Origin: Gemmatimonadota bacterium
GTDB taxonomy: Bacteria > Gemmatimonadota > Gemmatimonadetes > Longimicrobiales > Gaopeijiaceae
Direction: 5' to 3'
DNA length: 64,000 nucleotides
NCBI GenBank assembly: GCA_028873595.1
Contig: JAPPOV010000003.1
Span: 82,559-146,558 of the forward strand
Shown in pieces: positions 9,258-19,391 of this stretch. The notes beneath the pieces were generated by a model. It saw nothing but the letters and a program-made list of their open reading frames with translations, was not told the DNA's origin and searched no databases. Position 1 is the stretch's first letter, and each line of letters begins with the position of its first letter. The translations under genes were made by a program, and so were the position numbers.

Positions 9258-10498
9258 GCCTGCCCCCGATCTACGAGCGACCGCACCCGATCGAGGATCT
9301 CCTCAGCGACCTCGTCCTTGGACATCAACGGGAGCGCGTCAGGCTCAGTGTCTGGGCTCAGGAACGTGACCCGGTTCGTAGAAACACCGAAGCCGGCCCC
9401 TTTCTCGGTCGCGTCGTTCGCAACCACAAGGTCGAAACCTTTACGCTCGAGCTTAGCCACCGCGTTGGTGAGCACATCATCCGTTTCAAGGGCGAAGCCG
9501 ACGCTCACACTGCCCGTCTTTCGGGCGACCCTGGTGTCCTTCGCTACGTCAGGATTTTCGGTGAGATCTACGGTCAACGACGGACCTGTTTCGCCCCGCT
9601 TGACCTTGCTGCCGTGCGCAGCCGAAGGCCGGAAATCCGCGACGGCAGCAGAAAAGACGTTGATGTCGCTCTCGCCAATGCGCGCAGAGACCGCATCGTG
9701 CATCTCCTGAGCGGTCTCCACCTGGACCACTTCGACGCCGAACGGAGGGGGGAGGGACGACGGTCCACTGACGAGCGTCACCTGTGCCCCCCGCCGCCAC
9801 GCGGCCTGCGCGATGGCGTATCCCATGCGACCGGACGACCGATTGCCCACGTACCGAACGGGGTCGATCGGCTCGTGGGTCGGGCCGCCGGTAATGAGCA
9901 CGTGCTTGCCCACGAACACTTCATCCACGGCGAGTGCGCGGCCAATCGCCTCTTCGATCTGCCAGGGTTCGATCATTCGACCCGCGCCATCCGCCTCTCC
10001 CACGGCGAGCGGCCCCTCGACCGGTCCCGCGATCTGGTATCCCAGACGATCACCCAGGTGGGCAAGGTTCTCCTGGACCTGTGCGTGGGCGTACATCCGG
10101 TCGTTCATCGCCGGGCACACGACAACCGGGGCACGCGTGGCGAGGAGCGTCGTGCAGATGAGATCATCTGCTCTTCCGTGAGCGGCCCGCGCGAGGAAAT
10201 CTGCGGTGGCGGGTGCGACGCACACGACGTCCGCGTCGCGACCGAGCTTGATATGCAGGGCCGCGCCTTCTGCGGAAAAGAGATCGGTCAGCGCCGGGCG
10301 GCCGGTCACCCCCTCGAAGGTCAGGGGTGCGACGAACTTCTGAGCCGACTGGGTCAGAACGACGTCGACCTCACCCCCCAGACGGGTGAGGTCGCGCGCA
10401 ACCTGAATCGTCTTGTATGCTGCGATGCCACCGGTCACGCCCAGGACGATGCGTTTGCCTTTCCAGGGGCGGCGCGGTTCGAGCGGGACGGCGGGCAT
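9254..10498 (-). CDS. coaBC: Bifunctional phosphopantothenoylcysteine decarboxylase/phosphopantothenate-cysteine ligase
   Basis: 414 residues. The N-terminal CoaC half binds FMN and decarboxylates PPC (VTGGIAAYKT, APATADFLA, the conserved PAMN). The C-terminal CoaB half ligates cysteine to phosphopantothenate using CTP (ITGGPTHEPIDPVRYVGN, SSGRMGYAIA, and the late KGFDLVVANDA). It lies 15 bases after rpoZ and overlaps the UDG gene by 4, the common gmk-rpoZ-coaBC order. Confidence 0.97.
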   Translation of the reverse strand: MPAVPLEPRRPWKGKRIVLGVTGGIAAYKTIQVARDLTRLGGEVDVVLTQSAQKFVAPLTFEGVTGRPALTDLFSAEGAALHIKLGRDADVVCVAPATADFLARAAHGRADDLICTTLLATRAPVVVCPAMNDRMYAHAQVQENLAHLGDRLGYQIAGPVEGPLAVGEADGAGRMIEPWQIEEAIGRALAVDEVFVGKHVLITGGPTHEPIDPVRYVGNRSSGRMGYAIAQAAWRRGAQVTLVSGPSSLPPPFGVEVVQVETAQEMHDAVSARIGESDINVFSAAVADFRPSAAHGSKVKRGETGPSLTVDLTENPDVAKDTRVARKTGSVSVGFALETDDVLTNAVAKLERKGFDLVVANDATEKGAGFGVSTNRVTFLSPDTEPDALPLMSKDEVAEEILDRVRSLVDRGQA

Positions 10499-10513
10499 CG
10501 CGGAAGCCCGCCG

Positions 10514-10732
10514 CTACAGGTCTTCGCGGCGCCGGCGCTTGACGAGACGGAACTCGATCTGCCCAGAGGTCAACGCTTCGAGCGACCGGGTCGTGAGCTT
10601 CTTCTCTTCGCCGAGAGGCATCGCCTCTCGCGGCAGCGAATTGAGCTCGCGGGTGTACTTGGCCGCCACAAGCACGCCGAGGTATTTGCTCTCGGTGCTG
10701 CTCGCGACCTCATCGGGAGTAAAAACACGCAT
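10514..10732 (-). CDS. rpoZ: RNA polymerase omega subunit
   Basis: 72 residues, with the conserved start FTPDEVASSTESKYLGVLVAAKYTRELN pattern of omega (quoted in parts: VAAKYTREL, KLTTRSLEAL). It helps assemble the beta-prime subunit. Placement directly between gmk and coaBC is typical and supports the call for such a short gene. Confidence 0.92.
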   Translation of the reverse strand: MRVFTPDEVASSTESKYLGVLVAAKYTRELNSLPREAMPLGEEKKLTTRSLEALTSGQIEFRLVKRRRREDL

Positions 10733-10741
10733 GGGTCGGTC

Positions 10742-11398
10742 CTATTCTGAGTCCTGCCGGTAAGCACTGTACTCGCCTTCGAGCAGCTCCACGATTCTGC
10801 GGCGCATCCCGTCGGCATCCTGCTCGGGAGGAGCCGGAGCTTCCTCCCGTTCGACGATGCCCCGGATTTCTGACAAGCACTCATCCAGATCATCGTTCAC
10901 CACAACGTAGTCGAACTCGGGAATCGCCTGAAGTTCATCGAGCGCGGTTTCCAACCTGCGCGCGATATCCGCTGGTTCCTCGGTCCCACGTCCCGTCAAA
11001 CGGGCCATCATTATATCGACAGAGGGCGGCAGGACGAAGATGAGCTTCGCATCGGGTACCGCTGCGCGGATCTGACGCGCCCCCTGGATGTCGATGTCCA
11101 ACACCACGTGCTCCCCTCGACTCGCGGCCGCGGCCAGCTCCGAACGGGGCGTCCCATACATGCGGTCATGGACCGACGCCCATTCGGCAAACCAGCCCCG
11201 CGCGACACGATCCTCGAATGCCTGACGTGTGAGGAAGTGGTAGTCGACGCCGTCTTCTTCGCCAGACCGCGGCGGCCGTGTCGTCGCCGATACCGAAAAG
11301 ACATAGCGCTCGTGATCGTGGACGAGCCGATGTGCGAGCGTCGTCTTCCCGGTTCCCGACGTTGCAACGAGCACCACAGGAGCCGCCCGCTTCGTCAC
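10742..11398 (-). CDS. gmk: Guanylate kinase
   Basis: 218 residues from the GTG at 11398, which overlaps the yicC stop (GTGA); the frame is open upstream inside yicC but conserved sequence begins just before the P-loop. It phosphorylates GMP to GDP. The P-loop reads VATSGTGKTT, with SATTRPPRSGEEDGVDYHF for GMP binding and DIDIQGARQIR following. Expected partners yicC, rpoZ and coaBC flank it. Confidence 0.96.
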   Translation of the reverse strand: MTKRAAPVVLVATSGTGKTTLAHRLVHDHERYVFSVSATTRPPRSGEEDGVDYHFLTRQAFEDRVARGWFAEWASVHDRMYGTPRSELAAAASRGEHVVLDIDIQGARQIRAAVPDAKLIFVLPPSVDIMMARLTGRGTEEPADIARRLETALDELQAIPEFDYVVVNDDLDECLSEIRGIVEREEAPAPPEQDADGMRRRIVELLEGEYSAYRQDSE

Positions 11399-12282
11399 TC
11401 GACGTTCTCCACCTGCTCCCGAATCCGCTCGATCTCTTCCTTGATGGCGACCGAAGCCTGCGACAGTGTCGCGTCGTTCGCCTTGGATCCAACCGTATTG
11501 GCTTCTCGAAGCATTTCCTGAACCAGGAAGCCCAGTTTCTTCCCGACAGGTTCGGAACCGTCGCCGTTGACCGCTTCCCGAAAAAGCTCGATGTGGGAAC
11601 GAAACCGAACGACCTCCTCGTTGATATCCCACTTCTCGGCGAGGTAGGCGATTTCACGCGCCAGCCGCTCCTCGTCCACCTCGACGTGCCCGCTCAGCTC
11701 CTGAACCGCGGCACGGAGCTTGTCGCGCTGCTCGACCAAGCGCTCGGGCCCCCGCTCCTCCACGTCGGACAGATGCGCTTCGATCGCGACGAGACGATCT
11801 CGAAGATCGCTCGCGAGCCGAAGCCCCTCGGCCTCACGCATCGTGCGCAGAGCGGCTCCTGCGGCCTCGACCAGCCCGACCAGGTCGGACTCCTCGACTC
11901 CGGCCGTCCGGTCCAGCTCGGGCGCGCGGAAGATGTCACTAAACCGGGAGATCATCTCGAGCGTCGGCTCTCCGGGTAACTCCAGCTCCTCCTTCAGCTC
12001 TTCGAGAGCAGCCTGGTAGCCACGGGCCTTGGTCAGATCGATCGACGGGCGTGGTGGAACGGCTGCCACGGAGCGATCAAGCGAGAGGTACGCGTTCACG
12101 TGTCCGCGGGTGACGAACGGCTTCAAGGCATCCGTCATCGCCTTCTCGAACCGGTCGAAGCCGGAAGGGGTCTTGATGTTCGTGTTGAAGAAGCGGTGGT
12201 TCACCGTCTTCACTTCGAGACGCAGTCGCCCTGCCGGGGTCTCGACCTCTGCGTCACCGTATCCGGTCATACTGCGGATCAT
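11395..12282 (-). CDS. yicC: YicC-family endoribonuclease
   Basis: 295 residues. The start MIRSMTGYGDAE and the C-terminal DUF1732 block (SKANDATLSQASVAIKEEIERI, seen in parts) are diagnostic, as is the SDIFRAPE region. E. coli YicC is an endoribonuclease implicated in RNA turnover. It is first of the yicC-gmk-rpoZ-coaBC run, 4 bases overlapping gmk. Confidence 0.95.
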   Translation of the reverse strand: MIRSMTGYGDAEVETPAGRLRLEVKTVNHRFFNTNIKTPSGFDRFEKAMTDALKPFVTRGHVNAYLSLDRSVAAVPPRPSIDLTKARGYQAALEELKEELELPGEPTLEMISRFSDIFRAPELDRTAGVEESDLVGLVEAAGAALRTMREAEGLRLASDLRDRLVAIEAHLSDVEERGPERLVEQRDKLRAAVQELSGHVEVDEERLAREIAYLAEKWDINEEVVRFRSHIELFREAVNGDGSEPVGKKLGFLVQEMLREANTVGSKANDATLSQASVAIKEEIERIREQVENVE

Positions 12283-12355
12283 TGCGTGATCTCCATGCAG
12301 GATAAGCTAGTCGGGTACACGCGAGACGCATCAGGTACCCGTTTCCTCCTGCACA

Positions 12356-14239
12356 TCAGTTCCAGAGGTCCCAGCGAAGTGCAAAGAAGCTGCGCCCAAA
12401 CGGCAAAACACGGTCGGGGTAGGTTTGCAGATCCCGACGGAGGGTGAAGTTGTCCATGCCAAGCCAGAAGCGGACGGTGACGACTCGTACCTGCGCCTGC
12501 CAGTACCAGCTCTGGTAGAACGGCACCTGCGCCACGCTTCCCGATCCGCTCATGTCGTCGGCGACGAAAACCTGCATCGGATCGTGGCCACGAACACCCA
12601 ACGACGCCCACAGCTCGAGGTTGCCCGACTCCATGAAGACACGATGGAACTCGAACGCCCCGCGATAGATCTGCGTCGATTGATAGGGGCCTTCTTCGTC
12701 CCAGTACTGGTAGGACCCCTCGAGCGTCAGACCTTCCATGAAGGTCGGCAGCACAGCCATGCCCTCATAGCCGTTTCGGTGCACGCCGACGACCGGAGTC
12801 GCCTGATCGTCGAGCTCGAGGCCGAGCGGCTGAACCTGATTCGAGTAGCTGTAGAGTGTCGCGCCTGCGAGGCTCACGCCCCACCGAGACAGGGCGAGCC
12901 CGGCCCGGGCTCCCGTCCGATCCAGCACCACCCCCGGTCCTTCTTCGAACGACCGGTCCGGACTGAGTGGGGGTGTCCCGACCCCTTCGGAGAGAACCTC
13001 GGCCCGACTACCGAACGATCCGTCCTCGTACGACCCGAAGAGCGTCGCAAAGCGAGCTGGTGTGAACCACGCGCGTGCTCGATAGCTGGACGCGTCAATG
13101 TCATTCCACGAGCTCGAGCTCCACTGCCCCGATATCCCTCCCCAGCGCTCATCCGAGATTCCGCCCCTGACATCGACCCGTCCTGACGGCAGAGCCCCTT
13201 CGAAGTTTCGGTACGAGCCATGAAGCCAGAGTGGTCCCCGGTCCACGCCGAGCGTCCCACCGACCTGGGTGCGCGAGCCGCCGACGAAGAGCGAAGAATC
13301 CGCCGGCGAGTCCACGGTGTAGGTACTCTGCCCCGCAAACGCCGACACGGTGACTCCCGCGAGCGCCTCGAACGCAGCGCGAACGGATACGTCGCTCCGC
13401 CCCGAGGTCGGAGTGAACTCCTCGACCCTGGTCTGGGAGGAGACCGTGCGGTAATCCAGGGCGAGCCCGAACCGGTCCCCGGCGTGGTACTGGTAGCGGA
13501 CCCAGCTCCCCGTGCGATTTCCACCCTCGCTACGGTCGCGCTCCCGGCCGCGCGTGTCCATTCGTTCCAGGCCCGCAGCTATGCTACCGCCAAACGCCGT
13601 GGGGTCGGCGTAGACGCCTCGGAACATGTTCGTGTCCAGATCACCCGTACCGGCCTCGATGATCGAGAACGGACGCCCGTCATCGTACTCGTGGGACCAC
13701 ATCTCTACCGTCATCTGTCCCATCGATCGATCGAGGCGTATCCGAGAGATCCCGGCCAGTCCGACGAGCTGCAGATTGGGCACCCCACCCTCTGCGGCGT
13801 ACACCTCCAACCCATCACGCAGGATCCGATATCCGCCGCCGCCGCCGCCGAACGCAGTCACCGAGGCTGGTGTCCCGTAGTCTCCTCCGAGAAGCGCGAC
13901 GACGCCGGGCAGGCGTTGGAAGAGCTCGGCCAGCGTGTTCGCACCGTCGGCCATGATCGCGTGGCGATCCCACTCCCAGACGCCAGTCGCGAATCCGACG
14001 GGCTCCGAACCCCGGACGCGAGGCAGGTTGTAGAAGATCGTATCCGCAGAAATGGAATCGCCCGGGACCGTGTCCCCGACCGCCAGCGAATCCGTCGCGA
14101 GCGACTCCTGAACGGCGAGTGAATCCCGGATCACCACGGAGTCGGGAGGCTCCTGAGCTCGCAGGGGCGCCGCCCCGACGACGGTGACGAGTACGGTCAG
14201 CGCCGCGGCCTTCACGAGCCGGACGCAAAGGCACTTCAC
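12356..14239 (-). CDS. TonB-dependent receptor plug domain/outer-membrane beta-barrel protein
   Basis: 627 residues from a GTG at 14239 that overlaps the pepA stop (GTGA) and gives a clean signal peptide ending near APLRAQ. A Ser/Asp-rich linker follows, then a plug-like segment (NTLAELFQRLPGVV, GGGGGGYRILRDGLEVY) and many alternating aromatic strands, ending in FALRWDLWN. The plug resembles the PgVxv..-RG...v.iDG pattern of TonB receptors, but the barrel is short for a classic siderophore receptor and no TonB box is obvious. Substrate unknown. Confidence 0.7.
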   Translation of the reverse strand: MKCLCVRLVKAAALTVLVTVVGAAPLRAQEPPDSVVIRDSLAVQESLATDSLAVGDTVPGDSISADTIFYNLPRVRGSEPVGFATGVWEWDRHAIMADGANTLAELFQRLPGVVALLGGDYGTPASVTAFGGGGGGYRILRDGLEVYAAEGGVPNLQLVGLAGISRIRLDRSMGQMTVEMWSHEYDDGRPFSIIEAGTGDLDTNMFRGVYADPTAFGGSIAAGLERMDTRGRERDRSEGGNRTGSWVRYQYHAGDRFGLALDYRTVSSQTRVEEFTPTSGRSDVSVRAAFEALAGVTVSAFAGQSTYTVDSPADSSLFVGGSRTQVGGTLGVDRGPLWLHGSYRNFEGALPSGRVDVRGGISDERWGGISGQWSSSSWNDIDASSYRARAWFTPARFATLFGSYEDGSFGSRAEVLSEGVGTPPLSPDRSFEEGPGVVLDRTGARAGLALSRWGVSLAGATLYSYSNQVQPLGLELDDQATPVVGVHRNGYEGMAVLPTFMEGLTLEGSYQYWDEEGPYQSTQIYRGAFEFHRVFMESGNLELWASLGVRGHDPMQVFVADDMSGSGSVAQVPFYQSWYWQAQVRVVTVRFWLGMDNFTLRRDLQTYPDRVLPFGRSFFALRWDLWN

Positions 14240-15723
14240 CCCGCACGCCTCCGGACCCATTCCACCAGGAGGCGAGTCGGAAAGCCCGTTCCCCCCTTTC
14301 GCTGATACGACAGCTTACCTTCGCCCCACGCGGTACCGGCGATATCGAGATGCGCCCATGGCGCGTCTCCTGCGAACTCCTTGAGGAACGCACCCGCCGT
14401 GATCGACCCCCCCGGTCGACCACCGATGTTCTGCAGATCGGCGTAGTTCGAGTCGAGCTGCTTGGTGTACTCACTCCACAGGGGAAGAGGCCAGCAGCGC
14501 TCGCCCGACGCATCCCCTGCTTCCCGGAGTTCATGGACGAGATCGTCATCGTTACCCATCACCGCTGCGGCGTGGTGTCCCAGAGCGATGATGACCGAGC
14601 CGGTGAGGGTCGCGCAGTCCACCATGGCTGCCGGCTTCATGCGTGCGCCCCACGCCAATGCGTCGGCAAGGATCAGCCGGCCCTCCGCGTCCGTGTTGAT
14701 GACTTCGATCGTCTTGCCGGCGAGGCTCGAGATCACATCCCCCGGCTTTGTCGCGGTACCCGAGGGCATGTTGTCCGAAGACGGTACGAGACCGACGACA
14801 TTCGCCTTTACTCCGAGTTCGGCGATCGCCTGCATCGCGCCGATGACAGCGGCGCCACCAGACATGTCGTACTTCATCTCCTCCATGCCCTGAGACGGCT
14901 TGATGGAGATTCCACCAGAATCGAACGTCAGCCCCTTGCCGACGAGGACGATCGGAGCGTCACCCTCCTCGCCTCCGCGGTGCTCCATGATGATGAAGCG
15001 CGCCTCCTCCTCGGATCCCCTGGTCACCGAGAGGAGCGCATGCATTCCTTCTTCGCGCATCCGAGCCTCGTCGAAGACCGTCACCTCGAGTCCGACCGAA
15101 CCACCCATCCGCGCTGCTTCCTCAGCGAGGTGACTGGGCGTCGCAACGTTGCCCGGCCGATCCTGAAGGGATCGACAGAAATTCACCGCGCGAGCAATCG
15201 CCGCACCCGCGACGGCACCGGCGGACGAGGCCTCGGCTTCGCCTCCGACCAGATCGACGGACGTCACCAGTACAGTCGGCGATTCCTCGTCGTCAGCCTG
15301 GAGCTCTGTGAATTTCCACGCCGCCAGGCCCGCGCCCTCGGCCACGGCCTGGGCTGCAGCCTCGGCAGCCACGCCGTCCAACCCATCGAGTGAGATGGCC
15401 AGAGATTCGAGCTTCAGGCGCTCCGCCACGCGCACTGCACGACCGGCGAACCTCCTCAGCGTTTCCGCGTCGAGGTCGTCCGCTTTCCCGATACCGAGGA
15501 GCACGACTCGCACAGGTCCGTGCTCGCCTCCATAGAGCACCACCTCATCGGACGTCTTACCCGTTGCGTCGCCCATCTCCATCGCAGCCGCCACGGCACG
15601 CCGGATCGCTGGGTCTCCTCCCTTGAGATACCCGTTCGCCGCATCACCACCCTCGACGACGGCAAGCGCGAGAAGTGGTGTGTCGTGTGCTTCCGTCTGG
15701 TCTTCGATGTAGCGAAGCCGCAT
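14236..15723 (-). CDS. pepA: Leucyl aminopeptidase (M17)
   Basis: 495 residues. Dizinc exopeptidase releasing N-terminal residues in the cytoplasm. The C-terminal catalytic domain has VGKGLTFDSGGISIKP (Lys and Asp ligands), MKYDMSGGAAV and NTDAEGRLILADAL with the bicarbonate/Arg site. The N-terminal ~170 residues are the regulatory macro-like domain. It is coupled to the downstream beta-barrel gene. Confidence 0.97.
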   Translation of the reverse strand: MRLRYIEDQTEAHDTPLLALAVVEGGDAANGYLKGGDPAIRRAVAAAMEMGDATGKTSDEVVLYGGEHGPVRVVLLGIGKADDLDAETLRRFAGRAVRVAERLKLESLAISLDGLDGVAAEAAAQAVAEGAGLAAWKFTELQADDEESPTVLVTSVDLVGGEAEASSAGAVAGAAIARAVNFCRSLQDRPGNVATPSHLAEEAARMGGSVGLEVTVFDEARMREEGMHALLSVTRGSEEEARFIIMEHRGGEEGDAPIVLVGKGLTFDSGGISIKPSQGMEEMKYDMSGGAAVIGAMQAIAELGVKANVVGLVPSSDNMPSGTATKPGDVISSLAGKTIEVINTDAEGRLILADALAWGARMKPAAMVDCATLTGSVIIALGHHAAAVMGNDDDLVHELREAGDASGERCWPLPLWSEYTKQLDSNYADLQNIGGRPGGSITAGAFLKEFAGDAPWAHLDIAGTAWGEGKLSYQRKGGTGFPTRLLVEWVRRRAG

Positions 15724-15820
15724 CGAATACCCCCCTCAGTTCGTTGGCGATCAGCGCCCTTACTTACCGGTCAGCCGATCGAGGTTCCATGGTGTGTCGG
15801 GCTCGTCCCGACACGACGAA

Positions 15821-16939
15821 TCAGTACCCGGTTCCCTCGCGTGTTTCAGCGACGAGATGGTCGACAACGGCCTTCAAGTCACCCGTCTCCTCGAAGACCG
15901 CCAGTTGACGATCAGCACTCGTGCCCCGTTCGAAAATAGTGTGCGCGTACTCCACCTCGGCCCGACTGCCCAAATCGTCGAGAACGTCATCGAGAAACCA
16001 GCCGATCAGCTCTTCCAGAAGCTCTCTCGCCGGCCGCTCGGTCTCCTTCCCCAGGTCGAGCAGATTGCCCGCTACTCCGTATCGAACCGCCCGCCACTTG
16101 TTCTCTTCGATGAGCGAGAGCGGATAGACCCGAAACGTCATGTTGTCGTGCCGAAGTTTCCACAGCTTGGCCACGAGCGCCTGGATGATCGCAGCGATAC
16201 ACACCGCCTCGTCGATCCGGGTGCAGATATCGCACAGACGGAACTCCAGCGTCGGGTAGAGGTGATGCGGGCGCAGATCCCACCAGATCTTCGATGCGTC
16301 CGGGATCGCGTTGGCGTTCACCAGCGACCGCACGATGTGCTCGTACTCGGCGTAGCTGCTGAACGTTGGAGGGATCCCGGTACGCGGGAAGTTCCGCCAC
16401 TGCACGCTTCGATACGAACGCAGGCCGGTCGAGCGTCCCATCCAGAAGGGTGAACTGGTCGAGAGCGCGAGAATGTGCGGCAGGAAGTAACGAGAAACCT
16501 TCATGGCATCGATGAGGAAGTCCCGATCCTCGATCCCGACATGCACATGCATTCCGAAGATCAGGTTCTTTCGCGCGAGATCCTGGAGATCCTGCTCGAC
16601 GCCCAGGTACCGCTCGAGGGGTGTGATCTCCTGCTCCATCCAGGAGGAGAACGGATGCGTCCCGGCCGCCAGCACCGCGAGACCGTCTTTCGCCGCCAAC
16701 TCGATGACCGCCCGTCGCAGCCGCACGACCTCGTCGCGGATCTCGGTAGGCGTGGAGCATACTCTGCTCCCCACCTCGACGACGGACTGATGCAACTCGG
16801 GCTTGATCCCCTCGATCGTGATCTGCCCGTCCGAATCGAGGACCTGCGTGATATACGAGCGCAACTCACCGGTCTCGGGATCGACGATCTGATACTCCTC
16901 CTCGATCCCCAGCGTGAGCGACGGGTCCTTCACACTCAT
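15821..16939 (-). CDS. Carboxylate-amine ligase, glutamate-cysteine ligase GCS2 type (YbdK-like)
   Basis: 372 residues from the ATG at 16939, which overlaps the icd stop (ATGA). GCS2 hallmarks are [17 protein letters not shown] at the start, [20 protein letters not shown] and [15 protein letters not shown]. The family forms gamma-glutamyl-cysteine or similar amide bonds with ATP; whether this one feeds glutathione or another thiol cannot be decided here, as no glutathione synthetase is nearby. Confidence 0.9.
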   Translation of the reverse strand: MSVKDPSLTLGIEEEYQIVDPETGELRSYITQVLDSDGQITIEGIKPELHQSVVEVGSRVCSTPTEIRDEVVRLRRAVIELAAKDGLAVLAAGTHPFSSWMEQEITPLERYLGVEQDLQDLARKNLIFGMHVHVGIEDRDFLIDAMKVSRYFLPHILALSTSSPFWMGRSTGLRSYRSVQWRNFPRTGIPPTFSSYAEYEHIVRSLVNANAIPDASKIWWDLRPHHLYPTLEFRLCDICTRIDEAVCIAAIIQALVAKLWKLRHDNMTFRVYPLSLIEENKWRAVRYGVAGNLLDLGKETERPARELLEELIGWFLDDVLDDLGSRAEVEYAHTIFERGTSADRQLAVFEETGDLKAVVDHLVAETREGTGY

Positions 16940-19158
16940 ACCCCTGAGACGATTGCGTTCAGCGTGCCGCTCGGGCACATCGCGTCCGTCGTCTTCGCCT
17001 CATCCGGACGGTAGTAACCGCCGACGTCCTGTGGACTTCCCTGTGCATCATCGAGCTCGGCGAGGATCCGCTCCTCGTTCTCGGCGAGGGCCGCGGCCAC
17101 AGGAGCGAAACGCTCCGCGAGCGCTGCGTCGGCGGTTTGAGCGGCGAGCGCCTGGGCCCAGTAGAGCGTCAGGTAGAAGGTGCTCCCGCGATTGTCGAGC
17201 TCCTTCACCTTCCGCGAGGGGGATCGTGCGTTGCCGAGGTATTCGGCCGTCGCCGTGTCCAGTGCGTCTCCGAGTACGTTTGCACCGGGATTATCGAAGT
17301 GCTCCCCCAGGTGCTGCAGTGAAGCCGAGAGAGCCATGTACTCGCCGAGGGAGTCCCAGCGCAGATGCCCTTCCTTCTCGAACTGCTGCACGTGCTTCGG
17401 CGCCGACCCTCCCGCCCCGGTCTCGAACAGCCCACCTCCGTTCAGAAGCGGAACGATCGAGAGCATGCGAGCACTGGTACCGATTTCCAGAATCGGGAAG
17501 AGATCCGTCAGGTAGTCCCGCAGCACGTTACCCGTAACCGAGATCGTGTCTTCGCCCCGACGGATACGCTCGAGGGAGAAGGTCATCGCATCGACCGGCG
17601 CCAGTATCTCGATCTGGAGGCCATCGGTTTCGTGATCGAGCAGGTACGCCTCGACCTTTCGGATGAGTTCCGCGTCGTGCCCCCGTTCCCGATTCAGCCA
17701 GAAGACCGCCGGCGCACCGGTCGCGCGCGCGCGACGAACAGCCAGACCCACCCAGTCGCGGATCGGCTCATCCTTTGTCTGGCAGGCACGCCAGATGTCG
17801 CCCTCTCCCACGTCGTGCTGGAGCAGGACAGCGCCGTCAGCATCCACGATCCGCATCGTACCAGCTGCCGCCACCTCGAACGTCTTGTCGTGCGAACCGT
17901 ATTCTTCTGCCTTCTGCGCCATCAGCCCGACATTCGGAACGCTTCCCATCGTCGAGGGGTCGAGCTGCCCATTCGCCTGGCAGTCGCGAACGACTGCGTC
18001 ATAAATGCCGGCGTAGCTCGAGTCGGGAATCACCGCCTTCGTGTCCTGAAGTTCACCGTCCGCGTTCCAGAGGCGTCCCGAGTCACGGATCATCGGCGGC
18101 ATCGATGCATCGATGATGATGTCGCTCGGCACATGCAGGTTGGTGATGCCGCGATCGGAGTCCACCATCGCGATCCCCGGTCCCTGCGCGTACGCGGCCT
18201 CGATGTCGGCCTCGACCTCCGCCCGTTCCGAGTCGGACAGGCCGGAGATCTTCGAGAGAACGTCCCCGAAACCGTTATTTGCCGAAACCCCGAGTCGATC
18301 GAAGGCCTCGCCATGCTTCTCGAACACGGTCTTGAAGAAGACCCGGACGGCATGTCCGAAGATGATGGGGTCCGAAACCTTCATCATCGTCGCCTTCATG
18401 TGCAGAGAGAACAGTACCCCCTTCTCCTTCGCGTCCCGTACCTGCTCGTCGAGGAACGTGACGAGCGCATCACGGCTCATGTACGTCGCGTCGAGGACCT
18501 CACCCTTCTGAAGTTTCAGGTCGTCCTTCAGGACCGTGACGGTCCCGTCGACGGACACGTGCTCGATCCGGGCGATGGTCTCCGCCGGCAGCGTCACGGA
18601 CGTTTCATTGTGACGAAAGTCCCCGCCGGACATCGTCGCGACATGGGACGAGGAATCGTCCGGCCAGGCGCGCATCCTCGGCGGATTGGCACGAGCGAAA
18701 TCCTTCACGGACTTCGGAGCACGTCGATCCGAATTCCCCTGACGGAGGACCGGATTCACAGCGCTGCCCTTGATCGAGTCGTAGCGAGCTTTGATACCGC
18801 GCTCCTCGTCATTGGCCGGCTCGTCCGGATAGTCGGGCAGTGGGTAGCCCTGAGCCTGCAGCTCGGCGACACACGCCTTCAGCTGCGGAATCGAAGCGCT
18901 GATGTTCGGCAGCTTGATCACGTTGGCTTCCGGCGTCTCGACCAGTTGGCCCAGCTCGGCCAAGTCATCCGGAACGGCCCGATCGCCGAGCACGTCCGGA
19001 AAGACCGCGAGAATTCGGCCGGACAGCGAGATATCCCGTGTCTCGACCGGGACACCGGTCGCACCGGCGAATGCTCGAATTACGGGCAGGAAGGCATGCG
19101 TCGCCAGGTACGGCGCTTCGTCCGTCCAAGTATAGATGATCGACGGAGAACGAGTCAT
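16936..19158 (-). CDS. icd: NADP-dependent isocitrate dehydrogenase, monomeric type
   Basis: 740 residues, the size of the monomeric IDH family rather than the ~420-residue dimeric form. Start region [20 protein letters not shown], middle [16 protein letters not shown] and NGFGDVLSK, and C-terminal [15 protein letters not shown] are characteristic. It oxidatively decarboxylates isocitrate to 2-oxoglutarate, making NADPH for the TCA cycle. First gene of a two-gene unit with the GCS2 ligase. Confidence 0.97.
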   Translation of the reverse strand: MTRSPSIIYTWTDEAPYLATHAFLPVIRAFAGATGVPVETRDISLSGRILAVFPDVLGDRAVPDDLAELGQLVETPEANVIKLPNISASIPQLKACVAELQAQGYPLPDYPDEPANDEERGIKARYDSIKGSAVNPVLRQGNSDRRAPKSVKDFARANPPRMRAWPDDSSSHVATMSGGDFRHNETSVTLPAETIARIEHVSVDGTVTVLKDDLKLQKGEVLDATYMSRDALVTFLDEQVRDAKEKGVLFSLHMKATMMKVSDPIIFGHAVRVFFKTVFEKHGEAFDRLGVSANNGFGDVLSKISGLSDSERAEVEADIEAAYAQGPGIAMVDSDRGITNLHVPSDIIIDASMPPMIRDSGRLWNADGELQDTKAVIPDSSYAGIYDAVVRDCQANGQLDPSTMGSVPNVGLMAQKAEEYGSHDKTFEVAAAGTMRIVDADGAVLLQHDVGEGDIWRACQTKDEPIRDWVGLAVRRARATGAPAVFWLNRERGHDAELIRKVEAYLLDHETDGLQIEILAPVDAMTFSLERIRRGEDTISVTGNVLRDYLTDLFPILEIGTSARMLSIVPLLNGGGLFETGAGGSAPKHVQQFEKEGHLRWDSLGEYMALSASLQHLGEHFDNPGANVLGDALDTATAEYLGNARSPSRKVKELDNRGSTFYLTLYWAQALAAQTADAALAERFAPVAAALAENEERILAELDDAQGSPQDVGGYYRPDEAKTTDAMCPSGTLNAIVSGV

Positions 19159-19282
19159 GTGGCCGGGGATTTGAGGGTGACGCGGAAGCCACTCTGGATG
19201 GAGTTCGAGTGCGCTGTCCGGGAGTGCGGCGCGGAAGTATAGACGTCTCAGGCCTCTTCTGCGAAGAGGGCGCAGCTCGGCG

Positions 19283-19337
19283 AAAAAAAAAGGAAAACCG
19301 GAGCCGCCTCATGGGTGTCCATGATGGGCGGCTCCGG
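19283..19337 (-). terminator. Strong rho-independent terminator of the porin gene
   Basis: On the minus strand two 11-base arms (19337-19327 and 19308-19298) pair perfectly, and the loop contains a second 5-bp stem (TCATG/CATGA). They are followed by a T-rich run of about 15 bases (complement of 19297-19283). It lies just after the porin stop at 19392 and protects the region before icd. Confidence 0.93.
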
Positions 19338-19391
19338 AACGCGCGGTGTTCGTGCAGGAGGTTCGGCTCGAAGCCACCTCCAAACGGAGTC

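Noticed and set aside
9221..10750. 509-codon plus-strand ORF opposite coaBC
   Set aside because: Antisense shadow of coaBC and rpoZ with no recognisable domains.
17365..19242. 625-codon plus-strand ORF opposite icd
   Set aside because: Shadow frame of a highly conserved gene; the product is low-complexity Arg/His/Asp-rich.
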